A stretch of 64,000 bases of DNA from Tetracentron sinense. Its lineage: Eukaryota > Streptophyta > Magnoliopsida > Trochodendrales > Trochodendraceae. Below the pieces are notes generated by a model. That model saw nothing but the letters and a program-made list of their open reading frames with translations. It searched no databases and was not told the DNA's origin. Numbering within the stretch: the stretch's first letter is position 1; each line of letters begins with the position of its first letter. The translations under genes were made by a program, and so were the position numbers. Where the stretch lies: positions 26,295,250 through 26,359,249 of the forward strand of contig CM026570.1 of the NCBI GenBank assembly GCA_015143295.1, given 5' to 3'. Shown here one piece after another: positions 57,521-64,000 of the stretch.

Positions 57521-58197
57521 CTAAGGAAGAAGCGATGAAGAAACAAAAAAACTAGAAAATAGTGTTATAAGGTAGAATAAAGGTTTTATTGCTTAAAATA
57601 TGTTTCTAAGTGGGCAAACAAAGTTTTAGTTTTGCCTAAAACATGTCCATGTGTCATATTCATCCAAGCAAGTGTTAGTTATGCATGTTTCTAAATAATA
57701 AAAACAACATAAATTCAAAACATGGATAACACAATATCAATAAGATTAATGCAAAAAAAGCAACCAAATATGAATAGCATTTTGATGCCCAATTCTAAAC
57801 ATAAATCGAATTAAATCAAAGCAAATAATTTTCTCCTGTTAATAATTGGCATTCTTTTAGACGACATTTGTGAATTCTTCTAACTGCGATCAAACTCTAT
57901 TTCAAGCATGGATCTATCGTAGTCACCTAGAGGTGAAATTCAATGACATCCAAAAAAATATGACAATCATATAAATTAGTTCAATTAAAATAGAAGACCA
58001 ATAAAAAATGTGAGTAATAAACAATCGTTGATGAAGTAATGAATTACAGGATGTTCCATGCTTCCAGATCAAATGGGGATGTGTATTATATTATATAATT
58101 ATTATATTTCTCAACTTCTATACCAGCATGTTCAAGGGATTTGTTGAATTTCAAGTATTCAATTTTATTTTACCGAATATAAGAAAAGAATAAGTAT

Positions 58198-58690
58198 CAT
58201 GGAGGATTTTCACCTCCCTAGACGATGAGGGGGGGCCATATAAAGACCAAAATTGGAAACATAGATAGCGAAACCTTTTCAAGTGAAAGGAAAACGATTT
58301 TCCCCTTTTGGATTTTAACTTGAAAATTTATATTTTAAGGAAGGTGTAAGAACTACTAACCTTTATTCGTAAGGGACTCAAGTGTGCAGCCTCCTAAGCC
58401 TATTAATGTTGTTCCTCTCTTCGATTCCCTACATTCATCCACGGAGAACTAATGGCCTTCTCGATTCATCAATGTGTGCATCCAGCCCTAGGGATCACAT
58501 CCTTTTTTTTCCTTTTCGTCCAAAAAAGGAAGAAGATTGCAAAATACTGTGTAACAACCATTTTCTCGTCTTTGCTTTTTTACTAGCATTTTGAGCCTTA
58601 AAACAATATATTATGGAAAAACTTTCGAAACGAAAGTTGTAGATCTCGAAATGATCTTTGAATGAGGATTGCTATAGTTTAAACTAATGG
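58198..58690. repeat. Dispersed repeat R2, copy 2 (left-truncated)
   Basis: Starts inside R2 at TTTTCACCTCCCTAGACGATG. Carries the CAAGTGTGCAGCCTCC block and the GGGATCACATCC block. Joined directly to unit 5. Confidence 0.78.
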
Positions 58691-59324
58691 CTAAGAGCGT
58701 GTTAATAGTTTAAGCTCCTCCTCAAGAGCGTTTGGGTAGTTTAAGCTTGGGCTTAGATGAACTCTTTTATTAAAAGCACCATGCATGGATTTATTGAGTC
58801 TAATCTTGATGATCAAAGTATTTGAATGCATTCTTCCTACACGAATAATTTCCTTTGAGGATTTGTTCCTGCCATGCATTGTCTGTATGGCTTTGATGTT
58901 ACCAAACGCCAAACTGCGGGGGCATTTAAAATTGTGCCTACCCCTTAGACATGTGAAAAAACGCTGAAAAAAGGCAAAAAAACAAATTGTTGTGAGAAAA
59001 GACGGGCTAGCGTGTCAGTGCTGAATCCAAGAATAGGATTGCCACAGTATCCACTTTTAGTGGAATCATGTCACACGTAGAATTGGGGAATGATAAGTTC
59101 ATTGAATAAGTATCGAAAGTTTCAGCTCGTATATCGGAACTCAACCCAAGAATTGGGCTTGCCTACATATCCACTTTTAGTGGAATCAAGCCACACGTAG
59201 TTCTAGGGAACTATATGTAGATTGGATGGCGATTCGATAGTTTTAGCTCCTATCTGGTGCCTTTGGACAAGTTTAGGCTCATATAAAAGAATATTTGAGC
59301 AGTTTAAGCTCGTTAATGGGAGGA
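58691..59324. other. No gene; ~55-bp direct duplication
   Basis: ATCCACTTTTAGTGGAATCA with flanking CACACGTAG occurs twice (about 59031-59090 and 59152-59205), and AGTTTAAGCTC recurs several times (58708, 58738, 59310). No gene recognised; it resembles degraded transposon DNA. A short frame at 58785-58967 has no motif. Confidence 0.55.
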
Positions 59325-59532
59325 ATTTTCCAAAACAAAAAATTTCCCGAGAAAATGTTAGATTATTGGGAATTGTTTCTTAGAAAATCGACGCATGGAA
59401 ATTTATAGCTGGGAAAGGGAGGAATTTTCACCTCCCTAGACGATGAGGGGGGGGCCACATAAGATCAAAATTGGAAACATAGATTGCAAACTTTTTCGAA
59501 TGACGGGAAAACGATTTTCCCCTTTTGGATCT

Positions 59533-59581
<49 letters not shown>

Positions 59582-60045
59582 ACCCCCCCCCCCCCCCCCC
59601 CTCTAGAAGAGTTTAGATCTTAAGGAAAGGGTAAGAACTATAACCTTTATCGCAAGATATCAAGTGTGCAAGCTCTTATGTAGATTAATGACGTCGCTCT
59701 TTGATTCTCTTCATTCATCACGGAGAGCAAATGACCTTCATTCCTCAATGAGTGCATCCGCCATAGGGATCCCATCCCTTTTCCTTTCTTCTAAACAAAG
59801 AAGCGAACTACAAAATAATGGAGAAAAACCTGTTTCCCGCCTTTTCGTTTCTCTAGCATTTGTACCCGCAAAATGAGTGATATGGAAAACTTTTTAAATG
59901 AAGTTGTAGATCTTTAAATAATCTGTGAAATGATTACTATCAGACCGAACTCAGAGTTACGTGAAAGAATTAGGATCCATACAAACGAAACGGGTGGTGA
60001 TGCTCTTATCAACACAGGCCGAAAATCCTAGAGAGACGAAACTAG
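59325..60045. repeat. Dispersed repeat R2, copy 3
   Basis: Covers the same blocks as copy 1 (TTTCCCGAGAAAAT, CCTCCCTAGACGATGAGGGG, GAGACGAAACTAGTATC) but contains the poly-C tract. Confidence 0.8.
59534..59601. repeat. Poly-C tract, 67 of 68 bases
   Basis: 48 C, one A (59582) and 19 C in a row. The matching place in R2 copy 1 has no such run, only CGAATCTTCACTTG-type sequence. It is either a real homopolymer expansion or an assembly/sequencing artefact. Confidence 0.9.
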
Positions 60046-60081
60046 TATCTGAATGACGAGAGTTACCCAAGCGCCCCCGAG

Positions 60082-60345
60082 CTAAAGAGAAAAAATACAA
60101 CCCAAAGCCCTCACGCACACGAGCAGTGAAGAATTATGGTACCGCCTCTTCCACCATAACACCAAACCACATCGATTGTAAGGCTCCACCTCTATTTTGG
60201 AAAATTGTCCAACGTGCAAAATCCTTACCAAAACAGCGGACCACAGAAAAACCGATACCTTAGAGGGTACCCCATTAAACCAGACCAACTTGTTGGGGAA
60301 CCTCACAATGGGGCCCGAGTTGACAGCATGCAGATAAGATTTCAC
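60082..60345 (-). mobile_element. LINE C-terminal fragment in inverted copy
   Basis: KSYLHAVNSGPIVRFPNK, VWFNGVPSKVSVFLW then a frame change. The 3' end is missing. The left target duplication (TCACCGATAGTT on the minus strand) is kept near 60380. Confidence 0.82.
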
Positions 60346-60550
60346 CGAAAACCTTCCATTAGAGTTATATAACTATCGGTGATCTAAAAACGCTACGGGG
60401 GTAGTGGAGTTTCGAGATTGAGCCGGGCTTGGAGCTTCGAGAAGTCTCGACAAATTTTTTGATGATCCTGCAAGTTTCTATTTTGTCCCGACGAAAGGTG
60501 AACAAATTATTTCTTGCCATTCAAGAACCTTGAATGTTTTTATTTGTTAA

Positions 60551-62304
60551 TGTAATGATCTTGAAATTTCTTTTCCTATTTTTAAGAGTGATTCAGTAAT
60601 CTCTTTGAGTAGGGGTAATAAATTTAAGAATGAGAATAAGTTTATTGGGGTTAGTTAGAACCTATAAACAAACAAGGGCCACTAATGACTTTTTGGTAAA
60701 TAAGAATTAGGGTTAATATAAATAGAACATGTTAAACCTATTCCTCATTATTTTAATCTAAACTGAAATTCTGGAGAATAGAACTTAGGAGAGAAAGGAA
60801 AAAGTGGCTGCACTTTGGTAGTGCTTTCAAGCACCTAGATCGAGATTTTAGACTTGGAGATTTGAGCCTCTTCCTCGTGGTGGTTTGATCCTTCGAGACA
60901 AGCGTGTTCGGGTAGGATTGAATTATTAAAAGTCTGAGATTCGATCCTTTGAGGCAAGTGAATACTCCCTTAGAGTTAGGATTTTGTTTTATCTTGAGTT
61001 CATATAGATTTATTAATATTTGTGTGATATTTAGGATAGAGATCTATGTACTTTGAAATATAATGCATAAATAGTGTTTGAATAAAAAATTATAAATTGA
61101 AAGAGCAATGGTGGGTGAATTAACAAGGGTTTCGGGGGTTGGAAAATAGAGAAAAAGGGTTCAGAAAGTTGAAAAAAATTGAAATATGGGGTTTGGGCTG
61201 GTGTTTCCAGCCAAATCGCCGATACCGATCGATCGGGGGCCTTGGGCCGATCGATTGGTGGTCACCGGTTGATCGCAGGCGACCTGCCGATCGATCGGTG
61301 GTGCCGTTTTGGGTGTTTTGCGATGATGGTTTTGAGGGCTATATTTAATTGAATTAATTAAATAAAAATTATGAAAAATAATTACAGAAAACAAAAGAGA
61401 AGAAGGATAATAAAATGATTTAATTATTTATTCTTTGTAAAATAATTAATTTGGAATTGTTAATATTGTGAGCATATTAGATAAATTGCATATTCTCTTT
61501 ATTTTAAAATGACATGTTTAAAAGAATTTATTTCAATTATCATCTTGTGTAATTGTAATTGTTTTAGTTTTACAATATTATGTCCTCTTTATTATGGTGG
61601 TATGGGATGCCATAATAAAGAGTGAGGTTAATCGATTAAAAGGAATAAGATTAAGGGATGCCAAATATAGAGTAAGAAACTCTATAGGTCTAAAGTCTGA
61701 GGGAGAGCCTTGTGTAATCCCACTGAGAAGTTACGTGCCTCTCAGAGTGACTACCTTAGGTGAGGTATGTGTAAACCTAAGGGTCCCTGTATAAAACCAT
61801 ACAAGATTAATATTGTTGTCAATAGGGTGAACTACGTGTAAACCTTATTGACAGAAGAACTGTGTAAACTGATAAATTAAATGATGCATATCCATATCTG
61901 TTGTTCATTGTTTTAATTATTTATAATGGTTGCATGTTGTTGTATTCTCTTGCTGAGCCATACAAAAGCTCACCCTTGTTATATTTATTGATTTTTCAGC
62001 CTTTCAGGAAGTACTTGAAGGAACTAGGGAAAACGGTCAAGAACTTAGTTAGCTGTTGGGTTTTTTTGTAGAATTTTAACTAGTACTTTTAATTTGAGGT
62101 AGAGTGTCATGTCAGTGAGATTTTATATGGATTCAGTTTTACGGTTATTTACTCTTGTTGGTTTAAACTTAATGCTTGAGATATGCATCTGTTAATGGTA
62201 ATTTATTTAGATTAAATTCTATTACCTCGGGATTTGTTCCAGGTTCACGCCTTGGAATTTGCACAATTACGAGATGTATTATGTTTAGGTTTTGGGGTCT
62301 GACA
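60551..62304 (-). mobile_element. Solo LTR in inverted copy, 1754 bp
   Basis: Minus-strand ends TGTCAGACCCC and ATCATTACA, flanked by the same TTAAC duplication (60546-60550 and 62305-62309 on the plus strand as GTTAA). Fossil. It differs from the 37846 copy by scattered changes, including in the first dozen bases. Confidence 0.88.
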
Positions 62305-62671
62305 GTTAAAATCTATGGAGTAAAAAATTTTCGCATATTAAATTAATTTTTTATTCGGATTCCCCCTTCAGTCGTCTACCTCCCACTTCCTGTGATTTTC
62401 TAATCTCGTGAATGGGAAGCCATTGAGTTTATCAGGGCAATGCCCAGTTGAGTTGGTTAGGGAATTTTATTCCAATGTCTACAACATTGACTATTAACAA
62501 CGGACTTTCTAAGTCCAAGTTCGTGGTCAGATTATTGATGTTTCTCTTGACCTCATTTCTCGGTTGATTCGGACCCCGCTTGTTTCTAATGCCTATTTTC
62601 CATACTTACATAGGGCCGATGCCGATCCCTATTTCCTTGATCTTGTTGCGTCATCCATGGTTGGGGTAGAT

Positions 62672-62870
62672 AGAGTCATAGTTCAAAATATCGATACGTA
62701 TCGGCCGATACGGGCCGATACGTACCGGATTTTCAGCCTACCGATACAGAGATACGCATGAAGGAAAAAAATGCTGCGTATCGGTGCGTATCGGTACCGA
62801 TACGCACCGATACTCACCGATATGCACCAATACGCTGTGATACGCAGCTGTTTTACAAAATTTTTGTTTT
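62672..62870. mobile_element. hAT-like fragment
   Basis: CATAGTTCAAAATATCGATACG at the left and many GTATCGG / CCGATAC motifs, like the end of the hAT element at 5039. The right end is not clear (about GCATCGACCGATGG). It breaks the inverted unit segment. Confidence 0.65.
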
Positions 62871-63330
62871 AAAGCATCGACCGATGGTGTTCAAGGGAGA
62901 GATTTAAAAAAAAAAACGAGGAGAGCTATTAAAAAATGACTGATACAGATTAAAAGGATATACATTTTTAGTAGAGAATGAGACATACCTGTGGGCCTAT
63001 GGGAGATCGTCAATTGCCGTCGCCGTGGGCTTTCATCCATTGCCGGCGTTAATCGCAGAGGGTTCGATTTCCCTCTTCCGTTGCCGTTCTCCCCACTCCC
63101 TCTTTGCCCCTTTCCTTTCAAATGCCAAAACAGTGAGAGATTGGGGTTGTGTATTGTGCAAGTTTCATCTCTTATGCACGTGACAAATGATATTTGCTTA
63201 ATGGGGAAGTGCTAGCCTCACTCAGTCGTGCATACCTTTCCCTAAAATAGACTTTGGTCAACCCACAAAGTGTCTGTGTGGTTATTAGATTACCTCTTCA
63301 ACAAAAAAAACAGAGTTCAATCGCACCCCA
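62871..63330. other. Intergenic, nothing recognised
   Basis: A GC-richer patch (62990-63120) has no recognisable product on either strand. CTAGCCTCACTCAG near 63213 also occurs near 14692, hinting at a shared repeat. Confidence 0.5.
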
Positions 63331-63339
63331 AGTTCAATG

Positions 63340-63770
63340 CACCCCAGGCCAACATGCCCCTTTTAACTTTATTAACTGTGGTTAAAATTTACTAACCTTA
63401 TAGTTCAACAATCTAACTTTGGTTTGATCTAAAAATAATTTAAAAAATTAAACTCAGGGTTAAGAATTTTTCACTCTAAAGTTTTTTTTTTTTTTTAAAT
63501 CAAGCTTAGATTATTGAATCCTAAGGGTTAGTGAATCTTAACTACAGTTAGTAGGAGTTAAAAGGGACAGTCAATAAGTGCGATTGAAATCTCCCAAGGT
63601 TATAAAAATAAATAAAATTAACCCTATTAAAAAAATCACACCCACATGCCAATGTGTCTCTTTTAACTCTTATTAACTGTGCTTAAGATTCACTAACCCT
63701 TGGGGTTCAACAATCTAACCTTGGTTTTTTTTAAAAAAAAAATTAACCCTGTTAACTTGTAATCACCTAA
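63340..63770. repeat. Degenerate tandem repeat
   Basis: Two related blocks (about 63350-63480 and 63640-63770) share TCTTTTAACT or CCTTTTAACT, TTATTAACTGTG, GTTCAACAATCTAAC and TTGGTTT. Between them lies a partly inverted version (about 63500-63580: AGATTATTGAATCCTAAGGG, TTAACTACAGTTA). Confidence 0.6.
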
Positions 63771-63817
63771 ACGGCTAAACACCACTCAATAGATATGGAA
63801 GTCCTACTTGTTTATAT

Positions 63818-63934
63818 TTTTTTTTGTCGGTAAAAAGTAATTTCATTAAAAAATGAGGATTCACAAATAGTGAATCATAAAGAGCCCAAACAAACAGAGC
63901 ATAGACTAACAACTACCAAATAAAATTACAGTCA
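63818..63934 (-). mobile_element. Very short LINE 3' end with 16-bp TSD
   Basis: 117 bases on the minus strand: the hairpin GATTCACTATTTGTGAATC (63858-63876), an AATGAAATTACTTTTTACC region and a poly-A tail (poly-T at 63818). It matches the 3' end of the LINE at 26882. The flanks TCCTACTTGTTTATAT (63802-63817) and TCCTGCTTGTTTACAT (63935-63950) form a target duplication with two mismatches. Confidence 0.82.
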
Positions 63935-64000
63935 TCCTGCTTGTTTACATCAAAAATAAAAAATTAAAAAAATTGAACAATGGTCCTGCTTAATTACATA

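Larger units (their letters stand above)
53080..58197. repeat. Macro-repeat unit 5, right-truncated
   Basis: Matches units 3 and 4 through module A and the first part of module B. It stops at AAGAATAAGTATC (58197), where repeat R2 begins. The missing part is the rest of module B and everything beyond. Confidence 0.92.
60080..62668. repeat. Inverted partial copy of unit 3 segment
   Basis: On the minus strand this is the unit segment from the PF20167-like middle piece through the solo LTR to the LINE C-terminus (counterpart of about 37460-40060). It holds the solo LTR at the same site as unit 3, so it was copied from unit 3 or a sister that already had the LTR, then placed in the opposite orientation. 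It is bordered by R2 on the left and a hAT fragment on the right. Confidence 0.9.

Noticed and set aside
18527-58197. Helitron, Pack-MULE or CACTA ends around the macro-repeat unit
   Set aside because: I looked for TC...CTRR with a hairpin, for 9-bp duplications with long inverted ends, and for CACTA ends at the unit borders and found none I could defend. The capture mechanism stays open.
1-64000. tRNA, rRNA, snoRNA or miRNA genes
   Set aside because: No cloverleaf with both A and B boxes apart from SINE-like sequence, and no rRNA core motifs. The foldback hairpins are too long and transposon-like to call miRNA genes.

Overview
The window looks like nuclear intergenic DNA of a flowering plant. 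It is AT-rich and full of transposons, and every recognisable protein fragment is plant-like: an MCM6 replicative helicase, a SERK/LRR1-type extracellular leucine-rich-repeat protein, a two-pore channel TPC1, a copper amine oxidase, plant L1 LINEs, hAT elements, a solo LTR and a 'putative plant transposon protein' (PF20167-type). I see no intact, confidently functional protein gene, rRNA gene or tRNA gene. All identifications come from reading motifs by eye; no database search was run.

The dominant structure is a tandem array of a macro-repeat of about 11-12 kb. Unit 2 is 18527-29772, unit 3 is 29773-42052, unit 4 is 42053-53079 and unit 5 is 53080-58197 (cut short). An isolated partial copy (unit 1, 69-1708) lies 17 kb to the left, and an inverted partial copy (60080-62668) lies just right of the array. 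In order along the plus strand a full unit holds: a non-coding head with a hairpin; a minus-strand TATA box, leader and short PF20167-like ORF; module A (MCM6 exons, then LRR exons, all on the minus strand, with a foldback element inserted in the LRR part); module B (a diverged second copy of the same MCM6-LRR pair); a duplicated AT-rich block; another PF20167-like piece; a 5'-truncated LINE with a target-site duplication; a 150-185 bp minisatellite between two direct repeats; and a minus-strand RNase H fragment. The MCM6 and LRR pieces keep introns and splice sites, so they are captured genomic DNA and not cDNA copies. They are joined head to tail in a fixed order, giving an LRR-then-MCM6 chimera that was multiplied with the array.

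Left of the array: a LINE (2887-4899), a 1-kb hAT element with an 8-bp target duplication (5039-6038), a possible minus-strand host gene or decayed gene with a G-box/TATA promoter (6880-10990), single-exon relics of copper amine oxidase and TPC1, a tRNA-derived SINE, and a minisatellite of about 100 bp period (14800-18526) split by a 1.46-kb hAT element with a perfect 8-bp duplication. Right of the array: two more copies of a repeat (R2) also present at 2155-2876, a 68-base poly-C tract, the inverted unit fragment with a solo LTR, and a 117-bp LINE tail.

Insertions shared or not shared between units give a relative history. The foldback element and the 3' LINE are older than the array. The solo LTR (unit 3 and the inverted copy only) and the 520-bp hAT element (unit 2 only, with the empty site readable in unit 4) are younger.
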